Assembly (NCBI GenBank): GCA_018907035.1
Contig: JACCIC010000037.1
Location: 2,902,501 to 2,966,500 of the forward strand
Direction: 5' to 3'
Source: Sycobia sp. Sy_11
Taxonomy: Eukaryota; Arthropoda; Insecta; Hymenoptera; Epichrysomallidae
DNA: 64,000 bases
The position numbers were made by a program, and so were the translations under genes. Below the pieces are notes generated by a model. It had not been told where the DNA came from, did not search any database, and saw only the letters and a program-made list of their open reading frames with translations. This document shows, piece by piece, positions 1 through 11,119 of this stretch; positions within the stretch are counted from its first letter, which is position 1; every line of letters starts with the position of its first letter.

Positions 1-1003
1 ATGTTAATTTATTTATATGTTAATGAAAAATATCTTGAGTAAAATATCGAAAGAGAGTATTTTGGATAATGCCATTAAATTTTTTTGTACACATAAAGCT
101 ATAAAAGTTCAAATAATGGGTATTCTAATAAGGGCAATATCCAACGAGTACCTACAAGATAATCCTTTGTTTCCGTAATTCGATTAGCTGATGCAAATAT
201 TCTTAAATGGTCGAACCAGTTTACATAAGTAGTTTAGTTGAACTAGAATAGTAAGAATGTTCAATAGTTCCTATATTGTATGTATTTGTGCATATAAGAA
301 TTATGAAAAACATAAATATATAGCTATCACAATTATTGAAATACTATTTTTGTATACTTGAAATAGTTAAGTTTTTGAAATTTAATCTTTCAAATCATAG
401 CTGCCTTTTTAAGAGACGAGTGAATATCGAGTGAAATATCTATATTAAAGCATGAATCGTGAAATATCTTTGTTGCTGATTTGGTTATAAGATGAAGCAT
501 TTGAAACAAAAATTCATGATATTATCATAATTTTATTTATTATAAATATTTCATTTGCATTATTTGGATCTAGAAAAATTACTATCTACAAATGAATGGA
601 ATTTGAGCTGGATTTTTTCTGTATGTCTTTGTCAACTTTTGAACCTTAAGTCGAGATTAGAAATTATTTACAATTTTTTAGAATTGCATTTTGGCATAAC
701 TCACACATGTAGGTTTCAATTGTTATAATAGAAATTAATTTAGAGAGTTGTACCGAATCAAGATATCTAAAACCGATGCTATGCACTATATATATTATTA
801 TACTAATCTATACGAGTTGGTATTATTCATTGAGCATTCTAAGCGGACTGCAATAGAAAGGATCTTATACAGCATCATAAATAAGGAAAAGATCGATGTA
901 CCCTAAACCTTGTTTTTCAAAATTTTCATTGAATGTTAGAATAAGATCGTCTTCTTCAAGACGTGTCTGCTTTACCTAAGAAAAAAATGTTTTTAAAAAA
1001 TGT
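1..1003. other. AT-rich non-coding stretch
   Basis: I see no reading frame of any credible length, no tandem repeat and no recognisable element. It precedes the abrupt 5' truncation point of the Penelope-like element at about 1004. Confidence 0.6.
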
Positions 1004-2011
1004 TTGTCACCGGTTATAGCTAATTTAGTTATGGAAAAGTTGGAAAGTATAGCCTTGTCAAAATTGCTTTTTGAACCAATGATATTTAAGAGATATGTTG
1101 ATGATATCTTTACAATTGTTCCGGAAGTTTTTGTGGATGAAATGGTGGATGTTTTCAATTCTGTACATGACAGAATTAAATTTACAAGGGAGGTTGAAGT
1201 TAATAGTCAGTTAAGTTTTCTGGACATTAATGTAATTAGATGTAGTAATAATAAGGTAAAACTTAATTGGTACAGAAAGCCTACTTGGTCAGGTAGGTTT
1301 TTGGATTTTAATTCACACCACCAATTCGGAAACAAAATTGGAGCATTGAAAGGTGTCATTGACAGAGCAATTAAATTGTCACATAAAGATTTTAGACAAA
1401 GTAATTTACAGATAGTAAGAGAGACTTTGATTAATAATGGCTATCCAATTCAATTTATTAATAGATTAATTGCTGAGAGATTGTTTGACATTTATAATAC
1501 TGAAAATAGACATAGTGCAGGAATTGATGTTAACGGAGGCAAAATTATTGTCTTACCATATATTCGAGGATTATCTGAAAGAATAAAAAGAAATTTTCGG
1601 AAATATAACATTCAAATTTTCTTTAAAAATAGCAATAATTTGAGTAGATTGTTTAATAATTGCAAAGATAAGGATGATTTATGCTTAAAATCAGGAGTTG
1701 TTTACAAGATTAATTGCATGGATTGTGAAAAATACTATATTGGATAAACAGGTAGATATTTAAAAAAGAGAATTTATGAGCATAAATATAGTTTACGTAG
1801 CTCACATATTACTTCTGGTTTAAAAGAGCATTGTTTAAAGTTTTTACATTCTTTTGATTTTGTGAATGTGGATATTTTGGAACATGGTATTAATAATAAG
1901 TATAAACGGGAGAGTCTTGAAAGTATTCACATTTCCAGGAATCGAAATAATGTGAATTTAATGTTAGAGTCTGGTAGATTGGACAGTGTTTATCATTCCT
2001 TATTAAATTGA
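1004..2011 (+). pseudogene. Penelope-like element: truncated reverse transcriptase plus GIY-YIG endonuclease, one internal stop
   Basis: One frame runs 335 codons and is broken only by a TAA at 1745-1747. The N-terminal part is the end of a reverse transcriptase: SPVIANLVMEKLE, then the catalytic block RYVDDIF at about residues 30-36. The C-terminal part is a GIY-YIG nuclease: VVYKINC, YYIG, then after the stop TGRYLKKRIYEHK and a downstream Glu-containing helix. RT followed by a C-terminal GIY-YIG domain is the defining layout of endonuclease-bearing Penelope-like retroelements. The stop falls just after YIG, where the family usually has Gln, so a single C-to-T change (CAA to TAA) would explain it. 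The first RT motifs are missing, so the copy is 5'-truncated as is usual for these elements. It is not functional as it stands. The first codon in frame is TTG and is not a real start. Confidence 0.9.
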
Positions 2012-2112
2012 TTGGTTTTGGACAATTTGTGTAGAGGGGGAATTTATATTTAATTTACTAAATTTGGTGGTGGGGATGGGTATATATAGATTAGAATATA
2101 AGGTTTAGATTA

Positions 2113-2152
2113 GTCCCTGATGAGGAGCCGTAGCGAGCTCGAAACGTTGGAC
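2113..2152 (+). ncRNA. Hammerhead-ribozyme-like motif of the Penelope-like element
   Basis: The conserved core CTGATGA (2117-2123) is followed by a short helix, GAGC at 2125-2128 pairing with GCTC at 2137-2140. GAAAC follows at 2141-2145. Outer strands GTCC (2113-2116) and GGAC (2149-2152) can pair as a third helix. Penelope-like elements are known to carry minimal hammerhead motifs, and the position 100 nt past the GIY-YIG stop fits. The third stem is extremely short, so self-cleavage of a monomer is doubtful from sequence alone. Confidence 0.6.
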
Positions 2153-2182
2153 AAGTCTTCAATTAGGTAAGGGTGTTGGGGA

Positions 2183-2440
2183 CAGTCAGACTGCACTTTA
2201 CTAACAAAGAATTTTTTCAGCTAATATTTTATTTTCAGATTAGTCTACGGGGGTGAATGTAAACAAGGACAGTCTGACTGTCATTATAATTTTAATTTAA
2301 TTTCTAATTTAATTTTTATTTTTAATTTTTATTTTATTTTTATTTTATTTTTTTATTTTTTTTTATTTTTTTTTATTTTTTTTTTATTTTTTATTTTTTT
2401 ATTTTTTTATTTTTTTATTTTTTTATTTTTTTATTTTTTT
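2183..2440 (+). repeat. 3' region of Penelope-like element and T-rich low-complexity tract
   Basis: It contains facing copies of an ACAGTCAGACTG-type motif (near 2184 and 2269), then from about 2295 a long run of T with spaced A (ATTTTT-type units) up to 2440. The T-rich run may be the element's 3' simple repeat or expansion after insertion. The 24 nt at 2265-2288 recur with two mismatches at 61427-61450. Confidence 0.5.
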
Positions 2441-2688
2441 TGGATTGAATTGATTGGACTGTAAGACCAATAAAAAAATATTTATTAATTTAAAAAATGT
2501 TTTTACCGATACTAATTTTATTAAAAAAATTAAAGAACTTTTCTTGGAAGAAATTATAATTTTTAATAATGGTTTGGGAATTAATAAGAATACTTTATAA
2601 AATAATTGTATTATTTATCGTAGTCTTCTTATATAATTATATGGATATCTGTTATGGTCCTCGTTTTTTTGATCCAATTCGCCATATA

Positions 2689-3800
2689 TTAGGTTGTCAA
2701 ATATCTCCCTTCCGCCTTTTTGTCTTACGAATTTCGCGGCTATGTACAAAGCGCTATAGAGCTCGTATCTGGCAATACTATACGCCATTTGAAAGGTCTT
2801 GACATAACGTACAAAACAACGCTATGCATGATTAGTTTGAATATTGCATTCAAAAGTTATAGACGTGTAAACATGGAATCCACTAACGCCGAAATTCGCG
2901 CTATTTTAAAGTTTTCCCTCGTCAAAGGCAAATCCACTAGAGAAACGTTCCATGAGATTAATGGTGTTGTGGGGGACGGCACGCTATCATTTCGAACCAC
3001 AGAGGAATGGTTTCGATGATTCAGAGCTGGTGAAAACGACACCACCGATAAGCCAGCCGACAGAAGACCTGTGACGACGAATACCGATCAAATCATGGAA
3101 TTTATCTTGTTAGACCGGCATGTAGTATCTTGTGCCATCGCCCAGGAGATGAAAGTTAGTCACCAAACCATTTTAAATCATCTGCAAAAGGTTGGATAAA
3201 ACAAAGCTTGATGTTTTGGTGCTACATGATTTGACGCAAAAAAACCTTCTGGACCGAATCAACGCCTGCGATGTACTGCTGAACAGGAACGAGCTCGATC
3301 CATTTTTGAAGTTAATGGTGACTGGCGATAAAAAATGGATCACATACAACAATATAAAGTGAAAACAGTCGTGGTCCAAGGTCAGTGGACCGTTCGAAAC
3401 AGCGGCCAAGTCGGGATTGACGGCCAGAAAGGTTTTGCTGTCTGTTTGGTGGGATTGGAAGGGGATCAACCAGTATGAGCTGCGCCCATATGGCCAGATG
3501 CTTAATTCTATCATCTACTGTTAACAACTAGAGCGCTTAAAGCAGGCTATCCACTTGAAGCGTCCACAATTGGCCAAGAGGAAGAGTGTAGTGTTCCACC
3601 AGTATAACGCCAGACCACACACTTCGTTGATGACTCGTCAGAAGCTATGGGAGTTCGAATGGGAGGTTTTATCGCATCCATCATATAGCCCGGACGTAGT
3701 GTCAAGTGATTACCACCTGTTCCTGTCCATGTCAAACGCCTTTGGTAGTATAAAGTTGGACTCAAAAGAGGCTTGTGAAAAGTGGCTGTTGAATTTCGAA
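2689..3800 (+). pseudogene. Mariner transposon relic (mellifera-subfamily-like), 5' two thirds
   Basis: A terminal inverted repeat starting TTAGGTTGTCAAATATCTCC at 2689 follows a TA. Transposase remains begin near 2873 (MESTNAEIRAILKF, then TRETFHEINGVVGDGTLSFRTTEEWF). They continue through frame breaks as FRAGENDTTDKPADRRPVTTN, the helix-turn-helix region, LVTGDKKWI-like remains (first catalytic Asp region, 3315-3345) and VVFHQYNARPH at about 3590. The D of the usual HQDNARPH motif is Y here, so the second catalytic Asp is lost. PSYSPDVVSSDYHLF (about 3680) retains the DD34D-type third Asp. There are at least three stops or frameshifts. The copy ends abruptly near 3798, where another mariner begins. 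Confidence 0.85.
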
Positions 3801-4175
3801 CAAAAATAGCGGCGAATGAAGGTTGCTCAGGAGTCGCTAAATGAAGTTAAGAACGATGCAGAACTACTAAAACGTGTGATAACAGGTGACGAAACATGAG
3901 TTTACTGATATGATGTCGAAACTAAGACTCAATCGTCCCAGTGGAGGCATTCTGGATCGCCAAGACCGAAAAAAACTCGACAAACGAAAGTCGCCGAGCT
4001 CAAAAATTACTTCTAGCGTTAGCGCTTGCCACTTAAAAAGTAAGTAATGAATATAGCTGAAAATTTAATCGTATTTCAGGGGCATGCGTTCCAACATAAT
4101 AAAAAAATTTTATACAGGCGGACTCTCCAAACCCGCGAAATTTAAAAATTCTCATTACTTTTTGAATACACCTCG
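3800..4175 (+). pseudogene. Second mariner lineage fragment: mid-transposase piece and 3' terminal repeat
   Basis: After the junction the same frame reads RRMKVAQESLNEVKND, then LLKRVITGDET (first catalytic Asp), DVETKTQSSQW and GSPRPKKTRQTK. Stops replace two residues around the ITGDET-W-VY block. This piece belongs to a different mariner lineage from the segment before it, because the region around the first catalytic Asp is encoded a second time. It then jumps to the element's end: 4010-4175 is closely similar to the reverse complement of 10783-10985. It finishes in a mariner-type TIR (TACTTTTTGAATACACCTCG) next to TA. Confidence 0.75.
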
Positions 4176-4399
4176 TATATCTTAGTGTCACAATAATGAT
4201 TTTTTTTATTCAAATTTTAGTTACTCGGAATTTAATGGCGCTCTTAAATTGAAAAATTTTGAATCTGTTCCGGGCAAGGAAGGTATAGACTATATTACAA
4301 TGAGCATATATATAATAATATGTCGCGAACAAATTGCTGTCAGAATAGCTGGAAAAACTCGTACGTCGACTTTATAGATAAACCAGGTAGAAAAGGGGT

Positions 4400-4990
4400 T
4401 CGGTATATCGCTTTTTAACGTCCTGATGTCAGCTGATCAGCTGGCAAAATCTGCAGCTTTACTAGAGTTATTAGATTTAACATCAATACCGTTCACTGAT
4501 TATTATAGCACATTTAAATTTAGTTCCCTTAACCAAATAAATTCCGTTATCAAAGCAGAAGGCATATACAAAGGGACTTTTTCAAGTATATCATAAAGAA
4601 ACTACGAAACCCTGTTTCTCGCATGTTCAGTTAGATCAGTGAAGAATTTTAACAATAAATCGTTGCTGAGAAAACCACTACAACCTTTCGGAATCATTAG
4701 CAAGAATAGGCATCATTGGAAAGCCAATGTACTCATGTAACTATGAAGAAAAAAATTTAAATCATATTTTATGGCAATGGGAATGCCAACTATTAGATGC
4801 TGAAAGATTGAATCTGATTTAAAAATATAAGAAAAATTCACATACAGCTCCCAGTTAAAGCTGAAGTCCTTCTTATAGAACAATAAATCAATGGATGTAA
4901 ACATCTATGTAAATTCTCGAAAAATGTAATTTATATGTATAAGAATATTGTAAAAAGTTTAATATAAGTCTTAATAAATTAGGAAAAATA
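4400..4990 (+). pseudogene. LINE retrotransposon tail relic (RNase H end and zinc-finger C-terminus)
   Basis: Broken frames still read ADQLAKSAALLELL and IPFTDYYSTF (4430-4525), the pattern at the end of the RNase H domain of I/R1-type LINEs. Near 4729-4790 a decayed zinc motif reads SCNYEEKNLNHILWQ..C with one Cys lost. About 60 codons follow (AERLNLI, KAEVLLIEQ, IYMYKNIVKSLI) that look like the usual C-terminal tail. There are several frameshifts and stops, no RT and no endonuclease. Clade is not resolvable from this piece. Confidence 0.5.
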
Positions 4991-5213
4991 AAAAGATTTG
5001 ACAGTTTCGTAAAGATATATAGATCAAAAAGGAATTGATATATCACAATCGTAACAACATTTACAACGGTCATAATTCAGCACTAGTCAAGAAAAAACAA
5101 TCTTAATTAAATTTCGAAATGGATTTCTAATGTTCTTGTTTATAAACAGTTGCAATATTTTGGATAATCAATATGGTACATCCAAAAAAAACTACTGTTG
5201 ACTCGAAAAGTTA

Positions 5214-5217
<4 letters not shown>

Positions 5218-5289
<72 letters not shown>
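5218..5289. repeat. Microsatellite (TA)n-(GA)n
   Basis: An uninterrupted TA run to 5260 is followed directly by a GA run of about 14 units. Confidence 0.97.
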
Positions 5290-5291
<2 letters not shown>

Positions 5292-6485
5292 CTAAATTCA
5301 TGGTTTTTATGTAGGACAAGATTAATGTGCAAACGCTAGAAGACTATAGATTGAAGGTCTATAAGGGCTGAAAAAATCCAGGAGGAATTCGGCGAATATA
5401 TACATTGAGTATCGGGAACAGGAACACGCCAACTTCTAGCTATATCAATATCAGCAGAAGAGCTCTGCGGGTTGCGCAACTTTAATCTTCGATGGGCTAG
5501 CAAACTTTAGTGGGCGATAAATCGAATCGCGATAAGTTAGTGCCCACTCGAAGTCGGCTCGAGACTCGATTCTTGAATAGCTAGAGTAGGAAAGAGGATA
5601 GCGTGCAAGAGTTTCTCCATAGGAATTATTGTAGCTTTCAATACTGAAGCGAATGATCGTTTTCTACGGATAATTAATTCCAAGAAGTACGAGAAATAGT
5701 GAATAGATTGATACGACTGTCCTTTTAGTAGCTCAGCGCATTCTTAAATTAATAGCGATCAGAATAATAAACGTTTCTCATTGAAACATTTTTCAAGGTA
5801 ATACATTTTATGGGTCTTTAAAATAGGGGACAAACTGATTCTTTGGGATTAATTATTATTTCGAAATTTTCGAAATACAATTCGAAAATATAAGAGACTG
5901 TTTGTGCATTTTGAATGACAAAAGAAAAGACCATCTATTTAACTAGAACTTATGTGATAATTTTAATAAATAATATCATAAAAAAGTTATATAATATATA
6001 AAAAAGTTATATATATATGCCAGTATATACATCGTATATATAATAGTAAGAAAAATTTACAAAATTATTATAAGGAGAAAGCTCTAATACCACAGAAATA
6101 CGACCTGGGACAGACCTGCATACTATTGTAGCCACGAGTGACAAATACATGGTTACTCATAAAGTCCAATGGGCTGCGTCTTTGCATTATACATTTTCCC
6201 ATTCGAAAATCTTGATGGCTCTAATTCTGCTAATAAATGTCCTGTTTTGCAACTGTTGCGTTATACGTTGTTTAAGTAATTCTCACTAGTCGAATATGAA
6301 TTTTCGAAATATTTATTATTACTTATAGTAGATATTAATTTAACATTTTCTATAACCTTAAATTATAATTTTAATTAAAGTTGTTTAGGTTCAAAGACTT
6401 CAAAAACCCACCCACCCCCCATTTTGCAGTAAATTTGTATATTGGTACATTACATTTTATGGAACGCTAATTATAAATATACGAC
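5290..6485. other. Non-coding stretch, no recognised element
   Basis: The 5370-5720 and 6090-6250 parts have higher complexity than the surroundings, but no frame or motif that I can name. The rest is AT-rich. Confidence 0.4.
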
Positions 6486-6489
6486 AATC

Positions 6490-6512
6490 AGGCTGTATTT
6501 TCCATACAGCCT
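6490..6512. repeat. Short perfect hairpin
   Basis: AGGCTGTAT at 6490-6498 and ATACAGCCT at 6504-6512 are perfect 9-bp arms around a 5-nt loop. Function unknown. Confidence 0.5.
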
Positions 6513-6559
6513 AATACGTGCAAAATTTTAATTTCGAATTTATTAAAGTTTCTGAAATT

Positions 6560-6800
6560 GAAATAATCGGGCAATGCTCCCGATTAGCGGTCAAACGCGC
6601 ATTAATCAAAACAAGACTATTGCGCGTATCAAATATACCTGCCTCGCGAGCGTAGGACAGGAGAGAGCAGAGAGGAACTTACGCGCGTCGCGAGAGAGAG
6701 AGAGCCGCAGCCGTGCGGCAGACAGTGTCGAAAAGATGTCCCGTGCCCCCGCGCTCCCCGTGCCTACGAACTCGGGAGACAGCAAATACATTTGTCGGCG
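6560..6800. other. GC-richer block of unknown nature
   Basis: It is much richer in CG dinucleotides than its flanks and contains GAGAGAGAGAG and GCGCGTCGCGAG stretches. Open frames exist on both strands, but their arginine- and serine-rich composition looks like a by-product of base composition. It may be an edge of the same repeat as 7430-8110. Confidence 0.3.
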
Positions 6801-6879
6801 CATTTCAAAATACTTTATTTTGAAATCTATTATTAGAATACGCAATAGATCGAATATATAGAACGTCCTAAAGGACAAT

Positions 6880-7425
6880 AAATATAATTAATTATATTTT
6901 TTGTAAAAATAATTATTATGCGTAATTATTAAATTTAATTATTTTAAGCTTTATATTTGAATGTTCATAATCGACGAATAATAAATTAATTATTGCCTAG
7001 TATTAAAAGAAGTATTATTGTTTATTACTAGGATGATTATTATAATAATTATTATTATTATTTAATAATTTTAATAATATTTAATTATTGTCGTTAATTA
7101 ATATTAAATGGATTAATTTATTGTAATAATATCATCACCAAAGGTATTATTATACCTAGATATTATTATAACACGAGATAATTAAATTAAGGAAAACATA
7201 CCAAGAAATAATATAATATAATTTATATTAGTTACAAGCGTCGCCAAGGACGCAAATGTCACTTTAATTATTATTTTAACAATTATTATTATTATAATTT
7301 GTTATAATAATAATTATTCTTATTATTGTTAGAATAAACAATAACCCGAGAGAACTAAACTAATATAATTTTAATTATTTATTATTATTATATTGTAAAA
7401 TTATTATTATTATTATTTTTCGGCG
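6880..7425. repeat. ATT-rich low-complexity tract
   Basis: About 550 nt dominated by ATT/AAT and TTATTA words on both strands, with no period long enough to call a satellite. It separates two GC-richer blocks. Confidence 0.7.
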
Positions 7426-7429
7426 GCTC

Positions 7430-8110
7430 GGTACGAAGTTAGTCGAACGATGGCGTAAATGAATCCTGAATAGTAGAGTCGTGATCCTGGTTGCGCGGCG
7501 CTCCGTTAAAGACCAGCGGCCTCACCAAAAATCCCTCTTGCACCTCGGTAAGGCTTGATCCTATTTGCGTGGCGCTCCATTAAAGATTAGCGGCCTTACT
7601 ATCCTTCAAAGCGACTTGATCCTGGATGCGCAGCGGTCCGTTAAAGCACAGCGGTTTCACTCCTATACACAAACAAAGCCCTGATCCTGGGTGTAATAGA
7701 CCAGCAGACTACGTTCTTTCCCCAAACTCCCCCCAGCCCCAGTAATAGTGTGTATAAATATAGTGTGCGAAATTTCTATATTAAGTCCGTTTAAAGTAAA
7801 GATTGTAAATACCGTTTATAAATAAGCAGCGTTCGACAACTAGTGTAATAAGGTATAGTATAAGGCTTTAATATAAACTTTCTGTCTTGTCTGTTGCAGA
7901 TCGGAGGGCTCGAAGCCCGAAACTCATAGTATTTTCTTATATAATTTTTATTCATTGTATTGTTATTTTAGTAGAATATATTTTGTTATAAATGTTTATT
8001 TCTGAACACAATTGAGGAAACGTAATTTTTTTCCGATCCTGTCTAAAATTCCCTTTCCTTTCAAAACGATCCTGGCGCTACCGCGTAAGCTATCCCGACG
8101 GGAAAAGGGA
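7430..8110 (+). repeat. GC-rich block with four diverged tandem motifs; possible LTR-type regulatory region
   Basis: A unit beginning TGATCCTGG/TTGCG and continuing GGCGCTCCRTTAAAG and RGCGGCCT starts at 7482, 7556, 7617 and 7682 (spacing 74, 61, 65 nt), the last copy shortened. Downstream lie TATAAATATAG (about 7754), a TTTATAAATAAG word (7818) and a GGGCTCGAAGCCC hairpin (7906-7918). CGATCCTGGCGCTACCGCG (8070) repeats the opening of the motif. Repeats plus a TATA box resemble the U3/R part of an LTR, but I found no matching second LTR, PBS or gag, so this is only one reading. Confidence 0.4.
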
Positions 8111-8269
8111 AACGTCACAAATATCATAATGAGCTGTATGGAATTATAATGAATTCTATTTACAGTCTGTCAAGTAAGAGCGTGGTCGTATTAATTTATA
8201 AAAATATTTATTTGATGAAACTTTCATATATATACAGATTGTACGCATTATATAAATGATGATGCAATT

Positions 8270-9060
8270 CAGCGAATCATGTGTCCAGTCACCATCGGCG
8301 TCGATAATTGTCTAGCATCTCCGAGGCATGCTTTCTACTAATTTGACGGCGTGTGATAGTGGCAACGATCTCCAGATCCGATGAATTTGGCAAGACAACT
8401 GATTCAAAATGTGTGTATGTGTGTCTTCCACGAAGCTTCTCTTTAATATGCCCACACATTTTCAATAGGGTTTGCATCGTGCGAATGCGAGGACCAATCC
8501 AATGTACCGATGCCAGATTGAGTCTTCCATTCAGTACAGAGCTTGCTGCGGTGTTTAGGATTGCTGTCTTCCTGTAGAGTTCAATCTTCATTTTTTCTGA
8601 TGAACCGTCGTTTGGCAGATGGCAGTAAAGCCTTTTTATAGATTTTTATCATTTTCTCGGCATTTACGTTATTATGTAGGTTGTCAATAAAGAAGTGAAA
8701 AGAGTCAAATCCCTGCTTTGAGAAGCAGCCTCAATGATGCACCTTTATTCCGTGTTTTACGGTTCGCGGAACAAGCCTATTGGTAGAAGTTGACCAGGCT
8801 CGCGTGAGGACGTGCCCATATATAATATTCATCAGTAAAAATGACATTTTCAAAATCTCTATCAATATTCTCATGCGCCCAAGCGAGTTTTTCAGTCAAC
8901 CGAGACTTCTTCATTGTGTTGCGCCATTTCAGGCCATGAGTACGAAGATGAGTTCGGATAGTTTCGAATGATATATCTAAACTTTTTGCTATTAATTTTG
9001 CTTATCCTTGCCGTAGTGTTAAAGCAAGATTCCGTGAAAACAGATTCAGTATTCTTTGTT
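8270..9060 (-). pseudogene. Tc1-like DNA transposon relic (DD34E transposase)
   Basis: Read on the minus strand from about 9060 downward: LRTHGLKWRNTMKKSRLTEKLAW, then AHENIDRDFENVIFTDE (first catalytic Asp). The VHH/GCFSKQGF region and NAEKMIKIYKKALLPSAKR follow. EDSNPKHRSKLCTEWK (second Asp) and LDWSSHSHDANPIENVW (catalytic Glu) come next. There are 34 residues between the second Asp and the Glu, the DD34E spacing of Tc1. The end reads SCQIHRIWRSLPLSHAVKLV and SMPRRC. At least four frameshifts or stops break it, and the N-terminal DNA-binding part is largely lost. No terminal repeats could be paired. Confidence 0.85.
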
Positions 9061-10435
9061 CATTTTTTTTTAATCTTTAATTTAATTTTTCTTAAAATCT
9101 ATAAATATATATTGTTATATGTAGATATATAATTCTTTAACTTGCACTTTTTAATTGCACCTATAATAATTACTATAGCATTTATTAACATGTTTCATCT
9201 TTTACAATTATATGCTTTTAAACTTTTTTTGGTATAGGATTTGAACAGCAATTCTGTAATATTTTAATAAATTAATTATTTACTCAATAAATTAATTATT
9301 TGAGTTAATTTCATTTTTTCTGTATTTATCATTTATGGATGAATTACATGGTTGAGGATCGCGTGTCTGACTTAAGTGATTACCAATGGTCGTAAGATGA
9401 TGAAAGCAAAATAAAAATGAAAAAGTGTAAAATGTAAATGTAAATAATTCAAAAAAGTTAAGCCAATTTAGAGTGAAGTAGTCGGTTAAAAATCCTTTGA
9501 ATCTCTAAAGATCAAACTAACTTGCATAAATTTCTTAATTTGCTAACTATATTAAAAAAGAATTCCAAAGGGTATAAAACTAATGTCATTTATTTTATTT
9601 TGATTATTGAAGTCAAAAAATTTATTTATTTAGCAAATGATTATACTTTTTAACTTGAAAGGTTAGCACCCATATGAACTCACTAATATAAATTTCAATA
9701 CGAATGCAGAATTTATTGATTAACTTCCTGTATATTTTACTAACAAGATAAAAATTACTTTATACAGAATGCTTTTAAATTGTATTTTACAGATGGAAAT
9801 ATATTATATTTTCATAATCTCTTTTCGATTTAAGATTTTCTATTATTTTATTTCTTTACTTATTTCATATTAAATAAACTATATAGTTGTTTTACTAAGA
9901 CACGTATGTTAATGAGCTTAATTTCTGCCATCGAAAAATCGAAAAACACTTCTGTAAAATGTCACCGAAAACTTCTGTAACGGAAATCGAAATCCGGCGA
10001 ATAAGAAAGCATAACTTGGCGAATAAAGTTCGGAATTTACAGATAGTGAGTAAACCGATGTCTAAGCAGCAAGACACAACGACTGTTCCTGTTAAATGTT
10101 TTATAGAAAATTATTTCAAATTTGCCTAGAAAAGAATAGCAAGAAATGTCGGATGTTCTGATTATAGAGACTTCAATTAAATGAAACAGGTCTTACCGGA
10201 TTTTTCAATCCCCTTTTTCTTATTAACGATCCTGGATCGACCAACATAGAATATTATTATTTATAATAAAAATTTATTATGTCGAATTTAGTTTCCTGCA
10301 GCAAAAAACATTTCAAATAAAATCTCTACGTATGAATTGACTCAACGTATGTCTTGAAGTAAATAAAAAATATTTTAAATTTGTTAACGCTACATATATT
10401 TCTCTGACTGTCGATAAACAATAGGAAGACTAAAA
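9061..10435. other. AT-rich non-coding stretch
   Basis: No credible frame and no repeat structure found. The small open frame at 9895-10077 (minus) shows no family features. Confidence 0.5.
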
Positions 10436-10437
10436 CC

Positions 10438-10690
10438 GATGAGTAAGAGAAAAAATCCTATACGTTGGTTGGATAAAGAGTGCAATAACATAAAAAATGA
10501 CTGCCAGGCAGCCTTTAAAAGCTGGTTCGCACTAAAGACATAAATGATTAGTAATTAAAAAGAAAAAACTTGCAACAATAGTTTCAAAAGCATTCAGAAA
10601 CACTAAGAAAGAATTTTTAGACAGTTTGCAACGTCAATTAACTTTAAACACCATATAGGATATATTTGGAATAAATTTAAATTAACTAAA
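10438..10690 (+). pseudogene. LINE fragment between endonuclease and RT
   Basis: Frames with two stops read KKRKNPIRWLDKECNNIK, CQAAFKSWF and VSKAFRNTKKEFLDSLQRQL. A Trp-x-x-Glu/Asp-Cys start followed by basic helices and a conserved KKEFxxSL block is the pattern of the linker between the endonuclease and RT domains of non-LTR retrotransposons. It is too short to assign to a clade. Confidence 0.5.
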
Positions 10691-10782
10691 TATATTATAT
10701 TATAAAATTTATTAGAAAAAAAAAAGCGAAGAACCCTTGAACAAACTATGTCCCTCTTAAGCTATCACAGATCCATCATGAA

Positions 10783-10990
10783 CGAGGTGTGTTCAAAAAG
10801 TAACGAGAATTTCTAAATTTCGCGGGTTTGGAGAGTGCGCCTGTATAAAAATTATTTTTATTATGTTGGTACGCATGTCCCTGAAGTAGGATAAAATTTC
10901 CAGTAATATTCATTGCTTACTTTTTAAGTGGCAGCCGCTAATGATAGACGTGTTTTTTGAGCTTGGCGATTTTCGTTTGTGAAAAAAAAT
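10783..10990 (+). mobile_element. Solitary mariner end
   Basis: It begins CGAGGTGTGTTCAAAAAGTA and continues for about 200 nt as a near reverse complement of 4010-4175. It is one end of the same mariner family as the second fragment at 3800-4175. No transposase or partner end is present nearby. Confidence 0.75.
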
Positions 10991-11119
10991 GTGAACATGA
11001 GAAATGTAGAGAACTGAATGTTTATACTAACCTGATGACCATGGGTGTTCGGGTTTTCATAAAGTTAACAGAAAGTTTAGTTATATATATAAAACAGTTT
11101 ATTTAATCACGGAAAGAAA

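Noticed and set aside
460..490. Third copy of the SINE tail (TTGTTGCTGATTTGG)
   Set aside because: Only a dozen bases agree and the rest of the tail is missing.
8289..8591. 100-codon frame on the minus strand within the Tc1 relic
   Set aside because: It is an out-of-frame reading; the neighbouring frame carries the DD34E motifs.
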